Shown: in pieces, positions 35,518-46,933 of the stretch | Position numbering within the stretch: position 1 is the first letter of the stretch | Layout of the letters: the number at the start of each line of letters is the position of its first letter | Assembly (NCBI GenBank): GCA_963978895.1 | Contig: OZ022241.1 | Location: 9,591,356-9,655,355, forward strand | Direction of reading: 5' to 3' | Origin: Erpobdella octoculata | Taxonomy: Eukaryota > Annelida > Clitellata > Hirudinida > Erpobdellidae | Length of the DNA stretch: 64,000 nucleotides | Made by a program: the position numbers and the translations under genes | Notes under the pieces: model-generated | The model's database searches: none | What the model was told of the DNA's origin: nothing | What the model saw: only the letters and a program-made list of their open reading frames with translations

Positions 35518-38500
35518 ATGACCACATTAATGAACAAAAAGATTTCGCTCGAGTCGGATGCCAATCCTTCATCCAGACTGACCACATCAGTTAAAATCGA
35601 TAAGGACGATCTGGACAAGGAAATAGCAGCAAGAATGGCAGCCATTTCTTCTGGATCGTCCTATAAACCTTCGAGTTACTCTTTCCTCTCCGATTCTCTC
35701 GGACCTTCATCGTTTTCGACCTCTTACTCTTCCAGAAACGCTTACATGCCCAGCAGCTCCGATTACATTACTGGATCGTCGGCCTACACAACCAGCAGCT
35801 CTTACCTGTCAGACGCCTCGCAGAAGGGTTCGTCTGGGGTGAAAGCTTTGTACGATGTGAGATTATTTTTGCTTATCAATTAGAATTATAAATCAAAATA
35901 TTTTATATTATTTTATTTTAATCTTATTTTTTATATTAAATGTTTTTAATTGTAGTTTATGTATTGAAATTTTATTAATTGGAGTATTATGTTTTTATTT
36001 CATTAACGAATATCGTTTCAGACCAGGATAAGGGATCTGGAGAATGAGTTGGATAGTGAAAAGTCGGCTCGCATAAAGGTTCTATTTATATATTATTTTA
36101 ATAACACGAACATTCTTGTTTATCAGCCATTATATTATATGTTTGTCTAAGAATTATGACAAACCAGAGTTTTATGTATTTGTGTTAGATCAATTTTATA
36201 CAGTAAAAGTGTAGAAATATTAAAAATAATAATTAAATGCCAATAAAATACGTGTATGCATGTATGTAGCTCTTTAGGTATGTGTGTGTGTGTGTGTGTG
36301 TGTGATAATGAACAGATATTATTTCATATAGCGCTCTTTATAATAAAAAATCTGCAGAAGCGCTGTAAATTCATTAAGATGCTGCTTTTGAACTTTGAAC
36401 CAAGACTCGTGCTTATGGGTTCGCAGTTTTTTTTTACCTGCGACCCGCATATGTGCATCCGAAATCAGCAACACCGCCAGCACCGCATTGTGTCTTGCAT
36501 GCGATTTTACCTACTCCAAAAAAGACGACTTTTGTCGTTGGATAACTTTTGATGCTTAAAACGAATCAATCACGTGACAAACAAATGTACTACTATGCAC
36601 CCGTATCTTCTAATACTTGTTCTATAAATTTCTCATCTCTGTTATCACATATTTGTAGTAATTGTAAGCATACAGCAGAACTTTAAACGTCAGAATTGTT
36701 AATGTACTGCAAAACTTAAAATACATTTATTTGCCAGATTTTAGACTTTCAATTTAAAATCCAAACAAAATAAACTAAATTTGATGAAAAATCTGTTCTA
36801 AATCTCAATCATTACAGACCGATAGACCCAGACAAACGGACAGACCCAGACATACTGACAGACATACTAAGTGTTGATAAGGTCAGCACAACTCGCGTTC
36901 AAAAAATATAACAAGATAGTTTTTTTTATCAACCAACTGTTACTACAGTTCAGTATAACTGACAAGCCTTCAAAGGATTTATAAAGAAATATTTTTATGT
37001 TGATAGACCTAGCATCTTGCATCTAAAAATAACATTTTTTTAAAATAAGTATCACTCGTTCATTCCCGTTTACTTTGTTTCTAATTACAGGGAGACAAAT
37101 TAAGACTCGATCTTCAAAAAGAAATCGGCCTTCTCAAAGAGAAACTCGATGACTCTCAAGATGCCCTTCACAAACAGGTGAACGTTTTTATATTTCAAAT
37201 TGTTCATCTTTTCTGACGCCAAACATTTCAAAACATAGAACAACACTTGCAGTTTAAAGAGTTCATTTTATTCATGGCCATTTGCGACTCATTGGTAAGC
37301 TTCGGCTGCCCAAACATCGGTTTTTTCCAGAGTTCATAGTTCAACCATAATAAAAATTAAATATAAATATTTCAACAGATCGACCAAAGCAAAAAGAAAG
37401 ATGTTCAGCTGCATAATATGTCACGTGCCCTTGAAGAGAGCCAATCACAGGGAGAGGCCCAGCTGGTAAGTTTTAAGAAAAAACACCAAGAAACAGTCGG
37501 TCAGCTGATGGATCAGATTGATGAGCTCCATAGAAACAAGCAGAGGTCAATAATATGTAATATCTGCTCACTTGTTTGCATAATCGTTAAGTTTTAATTA
37601 TTAATATACTTTAACATGTCTAGCTTAAAATGGTTTTTTGCTTTAAAAAACCATACAACTATTAAAATCCATAAAAATCTCATTAAAAACCATAAAAATC
37701 TCATTAAAAACCATAAAAATCTCATTAAAAATCATGATTTTTTTAAATCTTTGCTTTTTGCCAACTCTGGTTACGATTTACTGAATAAATTAGTTTAATT
37801 ATTTTTGTATAAGTCCCATGAGCTCTAAAACGTCAGTAGATTACAAATTTAAAACGTTAAAGTATATATTTTATTATATAGATTACAAATTTAAAGTGTT
37901 AAGGAATATTTTTTATTATAATATTTTATATATTTTTAATACAATTTAAAAGGAGTGAAAAAGAAAAGCTTCAAATTCAGGTTGAGTTTGAAGGGTTGAA
38001 GCAGAAAGCAGAAGAAGAGAAAACAGCCAAGGTTAATTAATAATAAATATGAATAATTAATTAAAAAAAACAATTCAATACATACACTGAAATATGTATT
38101 TATAATTTATAAATGAATTAATAAGCAGCACGATATATTGTTTTATTGATTTAATTATTTATCTAAATAATTATTAATTCATTAATTCATCATAGTATTG
38201 ATTGTTTCAACCTACCTATCCTGTTTTTATACCAATTCAATCAGCTGCAAGCGGAGAAGTTGATAAAAACTTTAGAAGATCAGGTGAAAGACTTGAATGT
38301 AAGACTCAATTCTGTTCAAAAAGAACTCGGAGAAACACAGTCAGAGAGATCCAAGTCACAGATCGATGCTTCTGACTCCAGAAGGAAAATCGAAGAACTC
38401 GATAAAGAACTTCTTATCACCAAAAGTGCAAGACAAACTGCAGCAAAGGATCTGGAAGACGCAAAAGTGAGTTTAAAAATTTGCTTAATTTGTAGTTTTT

Positions 38501-41500
38501 AAATTTATTTAATCAAAATCAGAATAAGAAAACAAGTTTAAATCAATTTTCAGAGGATTCTGTATGATTTTTGAAACAAAAAATATTTATTGTTGAAACA
38601 TATTTTTTATGGTTGCTGGTTAGGCTAACAAAATGATAGAAAGTATGTCTATGTAGCCTAATTCAGCACAATGTAAAGTTTGTGAAACTTTAACCTTGTT
38701 CAGTCATGTATAGAGTAGGTATGCCCGTACTACAACAGATGTACATTTCATTGTACAAATGTACAGATGTAAGTTTATTTATACAAAATTTTACACTTCC
38801 GTAGAATTCTTTGTTGGTTTGTTTATTTTATAGAATTGTTTAAGTAAATTTTTTTAAACTGGTTTGAGGTTAAAGAGAATAAAAAATTCCTCGATCTTTG
38901 CTTAAGTGAAGTATAAAAGTTTCCTATCACTCTAATTTTTTGTTGGTGTTTATTTATTTGTTCTTAAATAATCTTTCTTTTCTTAAGTTTTCTTGCTTTT
39001 ATTATTTCAGGTTCGCCTCAGAGAGAGCGAAGAAAATAATGCCAAGCTGGTTGAAGAAAACAAGATACTCCACGAGGAAGTGAAGGCACTCAAGGAAGAA
39101 AGTGAAGACGACAAAGAGAGACAGGCAGAATTACAAAAGAGGCTTAACAAAGCAGCATCCGAAGTTACAGTCTGGCAACAGAAATGTCACAGCAACGAAG
39201 GTAATTTATTCACAAAATTTAGTATATGCATATACATATGTATATGTATATATTTTTTTATATTGATAAATTTTTGTTGAACATGTTTAAATATGGCTGA
39301 AAAACAGATGAACAATTTCAAAATTCAAATTTCTTGCATTATTTTTACATTATTTTTTTTTGATAATTAAAATTTATTCTTAGGTTATAATAACAAAACT
39401 GGGTAGCCAATAAAAAATGTTATTTTCTCGAAAAATTCAGACATTTTAAAACAAATTTTGAGGAACTTAATTTTGTTCAGCCAATTTCGACGCAGCACGG
39501 AGAAACAAAACCAATCATTTGAAAACTGATTAAAAAGTATTTTGTTTCTAGTTTTACAGGGAGACAAATTAAGACTTGAAAATTTTTTTTCACTAATCTT
39601 TGTCGTTTTGGATTTTTGTTTTTTTTTTAAATATAAATAAAATATATTTTTTAAAGTAAGTTTCAAGTATATTATTTTATAAATATCCTAAATTTAATAG
39701 AATGCAACAGCATAAGAAACAAGTCAATATTTAGAGTTTCAGTTTAATTGGATGACGGAAAAGTTTGTTAATTTTCACTTCCAATTTTTGTCTGCAAAAA
39801 AGGAAGCAATCAAGGCCGGCTGTGAAGTTAATATGAGGGATTTAAAAATAGTTTGTTGTCCAATCAATTTAAAATAATTAATTATTTTTTTAAATACATT
39901 AAATATTCTATGCTAGCCTTTTGTTTCAAACTGTATATTTTCTTTTCTCAATGATCAAAACTGAAAAAAAAACTATTTGAAAATTGTTTCAAAAGTACGG
40001 CTTTAATTCAAGTTTTTCATTTTGCATATATACGCCACGCCATGCGACTAACATTCATAGCTTTCATAGAAGCAACGTTTGTATGAGAATAATTATTACA
40101 TGTAATTCAAACACATGTTTTTAGTTTGTATGTTGTTGTGTTGTATAGGTTAAAACACATAACATAAGCGTGGAATGAAATATTAGTTCATTTATTAAAA
40201 TTACACAATTAAAATAAAAATAAAATTTCAAAAACAGCTGATCTGTACAGTGCACCAGTACAAAGGTAGACATACATGAGTTGGGTTGGGTTCCTATTTT
40301 TTTGAAACATGCGTAGGATGGCTGGGTTGGGTTGAATTAAAATTTAAACTTTTTTTTTAAATAAATTTTTTAGTGGATTGGGTGGGTTTTAGTGGGTTGG
40401 GTTAGATATTTAACTTTTCAGGTGGGTTGGGTTGGGTTGCCAAAAATGAGCCAATGTCCACCTCTGTACCAGCATAGGTAAATAGTAATAAAATAATTTA
40501 TACTAAAAAATTGTTATTTCTATTAGTATACTATTGTTTCTAAGGAATGATAAGGCCTGAAGACGTGGAAGAATTAAAGAAAAAATTCATTCAGAAGTTG
40601 CAGGAGTCAGAAGCAAAAGTTGATGCCACAATTGAAAAGATGGTTGCACTTGATAAACTGAGGAATCAGTCCATGGCTATTAACGAAGCTTTAAAAGAAG
40701 AAATTGAAAAAGTGAGCCAATTTAATTGTCGAATCATGTTCTTTCAGCCCATGCATGCTACCAACAATCCATACATATTTCCTTTCATCAATCCCATCTA
40801 TCTATATACGTTTCCTTTCATCAATCCCATTCATCCATATACGCTTTTTTCATCAATCCGTGTCCTAGATGTCTAACTATTGACATCTCATTTCATTTCA
40901 ATCCCATCCATCAATGCATGCTTTTATCCATATCATTCATCTTTCTGTCCATCCACTCGTTCATCTATGTGTCGATCGTCATTCCAAGCTATATTTTTTT
41001 TTCTATTAATTAGTATCAATAAATTATCTCAATTTTTTATTCACACATGAATTTTACACTGCTGTTGATTGGTCTAACTATTTAATTATTATTTTTTTAG
41101 CTCGTCACTGAAATAACGATCCAAGACAAACGCAACAAGCAGTCTGAAAAAACCATCGAAGAATGGAAAGCGAAAGTGGAAGACGCGCACAAAGAACTCG
41201 AAGAAGCCAACAAAGAATCAAAGAACAGCGTCGAGCAAGTCACCAAGATTGGTCACCAGCTGGACGAAGCTAAGGAGCTGGGAGAAAGAATGAAGAGAGA
41301 GAATAAGAATTTGCAAGGTGATGATTCTTAACAGAAAAAAAACTAAAATAAATATATACTTTAAAACAAATAAAAATTATTCAGTAGATAATTATTATTA
41401 GAGAATAACAAGCAATTTAAATTATGTTTGTCTTTAAAAATATTTCAGTCGAGATTGCTGATCTGCAACAGCAACTTGAGCATTCAGCCAGCAAAGTTTC

Positions 41501-44500
41501 CGACTTGGAAAAGAATATTAAGAAAATAGATTTGGAAAAACAAGAGTTGAACAATATTATCAATGAAAAAGATTTGGCAATTCAGAAAGAAGCTTCCAAA
41601 ACGTTGAGAGCCCAGCAGGATGTAGCCGTGGCAAGAGGTGAGGTTGATAGACGACTGTCTGATAAAGAAGAAGAACTGGATGCAATGAGGTCGGTACTAA
41701 TTTCAGTGGCTCTCATTCAAAGTACTCGTAAAGCGCATATTTCTAATCATTCAACAAAAACTGATTTCTCAGAAGTTGAAATTTGTAAAAAAAAAACTTT
41801 GCAGGAAGTCTCAAAACAAAATAATAGCAAACATTCAAACAGCATTAGAAAGTGAAACCAAAAACAAACTCGACGCTCTCAGAGCTAAAAAGGAACTCGA
41901 ACAGAAGATCAGCGACCTTTCATTGACAATAGACAAGATGAACAAATCTAGAGGTGACACTGATAAAATTCATAAGAAGTATCAACAGCAACTTGTTGAT
42001 CTACAGGTAAATTGTTTTCTTTTTTTGCTTTAAAACACTAAGTAGTGTTGAAAAAAAAACTTTGTTCTTTGATTATTTGGATAGTATGGTGGAAATGGTG
42101 TTAAAATAAAGTTTTTTTCTGGTTTTTTCTTCTAAAGTGGTAGATCTGCTCTTTTGTATACGCTCCATTGGGGGGACTTTTTCATGTTAACATGAATCTG
42201 TTGATGCTAATTTTAATATTTTGTTCTAATGTACTATCAGATTTTTTAATCGTTTTGTGCGTTTAAAATATCAGTTGTTCGGTTATATGAAAATCTTGAT
42301 TTTATACGGATGGCATGCTGAAATAGTGATGACAGGATATTGTATAGATGACATGATCTTATATAGATGAAATGCTATTATATCAATGAAATGATATTAT
42401 AGAGATTACATGATATTATAATGATAACATAATATTCTATTGATGACAAGATAATACATTGATGACATGATATTATAGGAATGGCATGATATTATAGGAA
42501 TGGCATGATATTATAGGAATGACATGATATTATATAGATAATATAATATTATAAGAATATATAGGTTTTTCACCACCAGTTTTTGTGTCTCCGGCTTTTC
42601 GTTCCCAGTTTTTGTCTTAAAAAAGTTTTCTCTCTTTATTTTGTTTCTCGATTTTTTGCCCAGGGCTTTTCGCCCCGGTTTTTTCTCCTGAACAAATTAT
42701 TGATCGTAAATATTTATTGAAAGAGAAACAGGAAAAAAATTTAACAAAAAACAACAGTTTGCAAGATACCTATTTGAAATTTTATAGAAAACAAATATTT
42801 CTGAAATAAAAATTATTCAGGGGCAAACAGTTTTACCGGTTAAACTTTTCCCTGAAACGTAAAGCTTGGGATGACTTTTCTAAGAACAAATAGTCCAGAA
42901 CTGAAAACTGGGAACACAAATTTCCAGAGGCTAACATTCTCGGGGTCGCAAGCTGTTGACACATGACATGAAAATATAAATCAGTCGCGAAAAACCTGGG
43001 TCTAACTTTTAAGGGGCAAAATCCGGGAAAAAACTTTTTATGGTCAAAAAGCTGAAGGCGAGAGAAAAACCTGGATGGAGAAACTGAGGACAAACTTTTC
43101 AGTGATACAAAATTGAAAGAAAAAAATGGGGGCAAAAAGCTGGGAGCAAACTTTCCGCATCCCATTTAATACAAATTAAAAAAAAATCTTCATAATTTAT
43201 AACTTAGGCCTTGTTTGAAGACGAAGAACAGTTAAGAAAGAAAGCAGAAGAAGAATTGCAGATTCAAGTTCAAAAGACTGACTCTCTCAAAGATGAAGTT
43301 GATGTTCTGAGATTACAAACTGATTCTCTGGACAGAAACAGAAGAATGCTGGAAGGTGAAGTGAAAGATTCTGCTGCCAAAATCAACGAGCTGACCGCAA
43401 ATTGCACCAACCTTTTGAATCTCAAAAAGAAATTTGAAAGTAGCTTCCAGCAAAGCAGGGTTTTTTTCTTTATTATTGTTTGAATTAAGTTATTTTTCAA
43501 CATTTAAATAAAATTAAATAAGCGGTGCGTGAAAAGCCCAAGTAGTTCCCGTAAGCAAGAAGTTTATTCGCATTGCTCAGGTTGAGTGTCTGGTGGAGTT
43601 AACTAACTTTTCTCTCTAACCTTAAAAAACTGAATAATTAACTGAGTAAAGCAGAATGTTTTAATAACAGTTAGAAAAAAAACATTGATTGAATTTTTAG
43701 TCAGAAAATGAAGACCATCAGTTGAATTTAAAACGTCTCGATGAAGCTTTAAAGAAGGCAGGATCCGATTTCAACCAGCTTAGCGAGGAACTGAAAAGAG
43801 AACAAGCCAGAAGTGGAGACCTGGACAAAATGAAAAGACTTTTAGAACTTCAAATTAAAGATCTTCAGGTATGTGTGACAGCTTGTCCGCATGAAAATAT
43901 CAGTGTCAAACATTTTTCTTGTAAACATAAGTACTAAAAGATAAGATTTTTTTTACTAAGAGACCAATTACCATAACATAGCATAACATGACATGACTTG
44001 GCACAATTGTTCAAAGGCACGACTGGATGCAACTGAGCAGATGGCCGTCTCAGGAGGCAAAGCGGCCTGGGCTCGTCTCGAACAGAGAGTTCAAGACCTC
44101 GAAGCAGAACTCGAAACAGAAAGACAAAGAAATCTCGAAAAAGACAAAACGGCAAGAAAGCAAGAAAGAAAACTGCAAGAGTTAGATCTCCATTCTGAGG
44201 AGCAGCAGCTGGCGCAGACGAGACTGAACGACCTGATCGAGAAAATGCAAGTCAAAATCAAAGGATACAAGAAACAGCTTGACGATGCTGTAAGAACTAA
44301 TTTCACAATCATTTTGCTTGAAATATTTTTTTTTAAATTTTCAATTACTGGAAGTTTTATTTTAATTTCAAAAAGGAACAACTGTCGGAAATCAATTTGG
44401 CGAAATACCGCAAGATGCAGAGTGACTTGGAAGAGGCGGAAACACGCTCAAACGTGGCTGAGAAGGTGATTGAACAGCTGAGGTCAAGAGCTGTAGCATC

Positions 44501-45178
44501 TGTCACCACTCCCGACGATGTTTCGGTTAGCTTTTTTGATGTAAACAATTATTTTTTTCAGATAAAAATTTTAATTCGTAATCCACTTTTCTCCTTAACA
44601 AGTCGATGACCGAAAAGGTAAAACCTAAATTATTATTTTCACCCAGCTTCTGCTGCTCCTTCAAAAGTACCGCCCGTGGCAAACCGCACCTCTTGCTTTT
44701 TCAAAAGTGCCGCCAAGGGCAAGCTGCTCGCTACGCTATACCACTGATTTATACATTTAAAATATTTATGATATTAAGTTAAAACAATTTATGTATGGCT
44801 ACAACATAAACAATCAATGACTGGAATGACTGATTTTTCACGGCCCGTTGGCGACTCGGCTTGGTCCGTTTTATAGGCAAAAATTTTTAGTCCCGGTCCA
44901 TTTTTACCAACACAAAATTTCAAGGCTTGGCACAATAGCTTTGGCTCTGCGCATTCCGTTTTGATAATCTTAATATCAAGGCCCGGCTCTATTATTATTA
45001 TTATTAATGACTGAAACTTTTTAAAACGTGATTGAAACTTGTTTAAAATGAACTCTATATTTCTTAGATTTAACTGCAACTTGCTTATAAATTGTTTTCA
45101 ATAAATTTACAGACGTTCTCTACTGTGACAACCACCAAAACAACCAAAACAATGAGATCTTCCGAACACCAAGAGTGA
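35518..45178 (+). CDS. Headless myosin-II rod protein (catchin/myorod-like)
   Basis: Sixteen exons join in frame to 958 residues. Residues 1-107 are non-coiled and rich in Ser, Tyr and Thr (SSYSFLSDSLGPSSFSTSY, YITGSSAYTTSSSYLSD). From about 108 to 930 a continuous heptad coiled coil matches the C-terminal three quarters of muscle myosin heavy-chain rod: TVGQLMDQIDELHRNKQRSE, EEWKAKVEDAHKELEE, MKRENKNLQVEIADL, LRAQQDVAVARGEVDRRL, ARLEQRVQDLEAELETE, NLAKYRKMQSDLEEAE. It ends in a short Thr/Ser tail (TTTKTTKTMRSSEHQE). Length and layout match molluscan catchin/myorod, thick-filament proteins that lack a motor. Paramyosin is the alternative, but the EEWKAK and LDKLRNQSMAI/RYQQQL-type landmarks fit myosin rod better. 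The ATG at 35518 is chosen because upstream in-frame codons precede the likely acceptor. Confidence 0.82.
36282..36304 (+). repeat. GT microsatellite
   Basis: About eleven GT units in intron 2 of the myorod-like gene. Confidence 0.95.
37669..37738 (+). repeat. 21-bp minisatellite
   Basis: CCATAAAAATCTCATTAAAA plus A is repeated about 3.3 times in intron 4 of the myorod-like gene; the last copy decays to TCATGATT. Confidence 0.9.
40258..40478. mobile_element. MITE-like element with GGGTTGGGTT interior
   Basis: The left end GTACAAAGGTAGACATAC and the right end GCCAATGTCCACCTCTGTAC (reverse complement GTACAGAGGTGGACATTGGC) are imperfect inverted repeats. The 220-bp interior is full of GGGTTG and GGGTTGGGTT runs on plus, with potential for G-quadruplex structure. 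It lies in intron 7 of the myorod-like gene. Confidence 0.55.
42310..42560 (+). repeat. Degenerate ATGACATGATATTATA minisatellite
   Basis: About twelve imperfect units of 18-22 bp built on GATGACATGATATTATAG; three adjacent units (GGAATGGCATGATATTATA) are nearly identical. It lies in intron 11 of the myorod-like gene. Confidence 0.8.
42570..43165. repeat. Foldback-like structure with degenerate short-repeat arms
   Basis: The left part (about 42570-42690) repeats blocks such as CCAGTTTTTGTG, CCGGCTTTTCG, CCCAGTTTTTGTC and CAGGGCTTTTCGCCCCGG. The right part (about 42890-43165) holds the opposite-strand forms: GAAAACTGGG, CGCGAAAAACCTGGG, GGCAAAATCCGGGAAAAA, CAAAAAGCTG and GGGGCAAAAAGCTGGGAGC. 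The two inverted, degenerate arrays flank about 200 bp. The 110-codon minus frame over it is a by-product. Confidence 0.5.
44828..44990 (-). mobile_element. GGGCCGG-family MITE remnant (copy 2)
   Basis: On the minus strand it reads GACCGGGACT, then GCCTATAAAACGGACCAAGCC, then GAGTCGCCAACGGGCCGTG, matching the right half of 34011-34215. It lies in the last intron of the myorod-like gene and is truncated or decayed at its left end. Confidence 0.5.
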
Positions 45179-45194
45179 AAAGATTTCCCATCAG

Positions 45195-45337
45195 TGCGCC
45201 CACACACACACAAGCACAAACACACACACACACAAGCACAAACACACATACACACACACAAGCACAAATACACACGCACGCACGCACACACACACACCCG
45301 GACGCTCACACACACACGCACTCAGACAAACACACGA
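45195..45337 (+). repeat. CA-rich microsatellite in the myorod-like 3' UTR
   Basis: CACACA runs interspersed with AAGCACAAA and CGCACGCA start 20 bp after the stop codon, so they are probably transcribed in the 3' UTR. Open frames here on both strands are artefacts. Confidence 0.9.
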
Positions 45338-45463
45338 AATTAATTTTCTGTTCCGTTTTATTGCTATCGGGCCGCTTCGATTTCGGCTTTATGAAATGGC
45401 CATGTATTAATGCAATAGAGATATATTTTTAATTCATCTTTGTGTTTTTGTTTAAAAGTTGAA

Positions 45464-45469
45464 AATAAA
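45464..45469 (+). terminator. Candidate polyadenylation signal of the myorod-like gene
   Basis: AATAAA in GTTGAAAATAAAAACG, 286 bp after the stop codon. Confidence 0.5.
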
Positions 45470-45894
45470 AACGAAACTATAATTTGACGTAAATTAATGT
45501 CAAAAATCTAGAGTATAAAACTTTGACTGTAGCTGTAGGAATTAATATATGTAACTGGTTATGACAGTGTCTGGGCTATGGTGTTGGTGGCCTCAAAAAA
45601 ACATTAGTGGGGTCCTTAGTCAAAGATCACATGATTATTGCTTAACTGTCATTTACAGGAGGAATGAAGGTAACCACACCTTAATTTCTAAAATGGTTGA
45701 TTAGGGACAACATGGAAGTAGAATAGCAATGATAATATAAATCTTCATTTCAAATTGAGTCCCTATGGTTTTGGGGTCTTTTAAACCCTTGCCCCCAATT
45801 GAAGGCGTTCGGGTTGTAGTTAACCACGGCACAGGGGTTTGGAGGCTTAACTTGAAGGAAGATCATGATTTCGAGTTTACCCTACTTGTTGAAA

Positions 45895-46295
45895 AAGCTT
45901 GAAAATAGGGTTATTTGTTTTTTAAAGTAACTGCTACTCAAAAACTGTAAATACCACAGATGTAAAATTAGTATTTAGTTTCTATTCTAAAAGTAAAGAT
46001 ATACGTGTTTTACCATTTTTTTTTAAATTTGGTTTCCAGGACCTCAAATCTGGGGTGGAAAATAAGGTTATTTGGTTTTTAATGTAACTGCTACTCGAAA
46101 ACTGTAGATGCTACAGGAGTAAAAATTAGTATTTGGTTTCTACTCTAAAAATAATGATATACGTGTTTTACCATTTTTTAAAAATTTGGTTTTCAGGACC
46201 TCAAATGTGAAGTGGAAAAAGGGTTATTTGATTTTAAAATAACTGCTACTCAAAAACTGTAAGTGCTACAGATGTGAAAATTAGTATTTTGAGGT
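45895..46295 (+). repeat. 157-bp tandem repeat, about 2.5 copies
   Basis: GGTTATTTG, TAACTGCTACTC.AAAACTGTA, AAAATTAGTATTT, TCTA.TCTAAAA, GATATACGTGTTTTACCATTTTTT and TTTCAGGACCTCAAAT recur in order at spacings of about 157 bp (starts near 45909, 46065 and 46222). No coding content was seen. Confidence 0.9.
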
Positions 46296-46334
46296 TTTGT
46301 GCCGGTTAAAAGTAGATGAGTTCAGTTTATCACA

Positions 46335-46668
46335 GGATGGACGGGCCAAGCCGTTATTTTAGGGTCTTCATACGGCCCTGCCCAAACCTTAAATCAGGGT
46401 GGGATGGGCCGAGATTTTTAACCAAGTATATAGACATTTGAGTGATTTTAGGGTGTTCAGACGGGCCGAGCTAAACCTGAAGTCAAGGTGGGACCGTCCG
46501 AAGTTTTTCATCAAGTATATAGAACTTCTAGGCCTGTAAAACTGGCCGGGCCCATATTAGACGGGCCGTGCCGGGCCAGGAATTTCTGTTTTTGAAACGG
46601 GCTGGGCCAAGTTGTCGACGGGCCGATCCGAGACCTAAAAAATTGATCCGTGCAGTACTCTACTATGT
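46335..46668. mobile_element. GGGCCGG-family MITE (copy 3, internally duplicated)
   Basis: Carries two copies of the left module (TTTTAGGGTCTTCATACGG.CC and TTTTAGGGTGTTCAGACGGGCC, each followed by AAGTATATAG) and one right module (GGCCTGTAAAACTGGCCGGGCC, GAAACGGGCTGGGCCAAG, TTGATCCGTGCAGTACTCTA). The duplication makes it longer than copy 1. Confidence 0.7.
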
Positions 46669-46689
46669 ATGCACGGTTCAAATTCTCTA

Positions 46690-46728
46690 ATTTCATGCGA
46701 GCGAAGCCGCTACGGGCACTCCTAGTAT
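46690..46728 (+). mobile_element. Helitron-like 3' terminus
   Basis: CATGCGAGCGAAGCCGCTACGG then GCACTCCTAG/T. The GCGAGCGAAGCCGC hairpin-like stretch followed by CTAG with a host T is typical of many animal Helitron 3' ends. The body and 5' end are not identified; the GGGCCGG element directly precedes it. Confidence 0.4.
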
Positions 46729-46903
46729 CACATAAACTAAACTTGAATAACATTAATTTTTCGATTTTGTATAGTTTATACACAGTTGTTTATGTAATAT
46801 TTAAAAAATTAAATAAATAATTTTAAAACTAGTTTTTGATTGCATTTAATGTTTAGTATAAATTTGAGTCGGCAAGTTATTTTCCTTTTGGCATGTACAT
46901 TTT

Positions 46904-46916
46904 GTTGCTAAGCAAC
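46904..46916 (+). promoter_or_regulatory. RFX X-box-like palindrome
   Basis: GTTGCTAAGCAAC is a perfect 6+1+6 palindrome fitting the RFX X-box pattern (GTTGCY..GGCAAC), 17 bp before the ATG of the ciliary DRC8 gene. X-boxes close to the start are established regulators of ciliary genes from nematodes to vertebrates. Binding is inferred. Confidence 0.6.
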
Positions 46917-46933
46917 CGTTTGGTAAATAAATC

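Larger units (their letters stand above)
35518..45178 (+). other. Exon map of the myorod-like gene
   Basis: Coding exons: 35518-35856, 36022-36078, 37091-37177, 37379-37545, 37953-38031, 38245-38466, 39011-39200, 40545-40711, 41101-41317, 41449-41689, 41805-42006, 43208-43459, 43701-43868, 44017-44289, 44376-44525, 45113-45178. All phases join. Weak donors are used at 37546 (GTCAAT), 41690 (GTCGGT) and 43460 (GTTTTT). Exon 4 contains an unused consensus GTAAGT at 37466. Introns 2, 7 and 11 are the longest; unannotated parts of introns hold nothing recognised. Confidence 0.8.

Noticed and set aside
42833..43165. 110-codon minus-strand frame in a rod-gene intron
   Set aside because: It follows the degenerate foldback arm; no family similarity and no start context.
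43934..44548. Minus-strand frames across the rod-gene exons
   Set aside because: Antisense of coiled-coil codons, giving Leu/Ser-rich frames without meaning.
35518..45178. Paramyosin
   Set aside because: The C terminus is compatible, but EEWKAKVED, MKRENKNLQ and DQIDELHRNKQ follow muscle myosin rod more closely, and the Ser/Tyr-rich head with about 820 rod residues fits myorod. Kept as the alternative.
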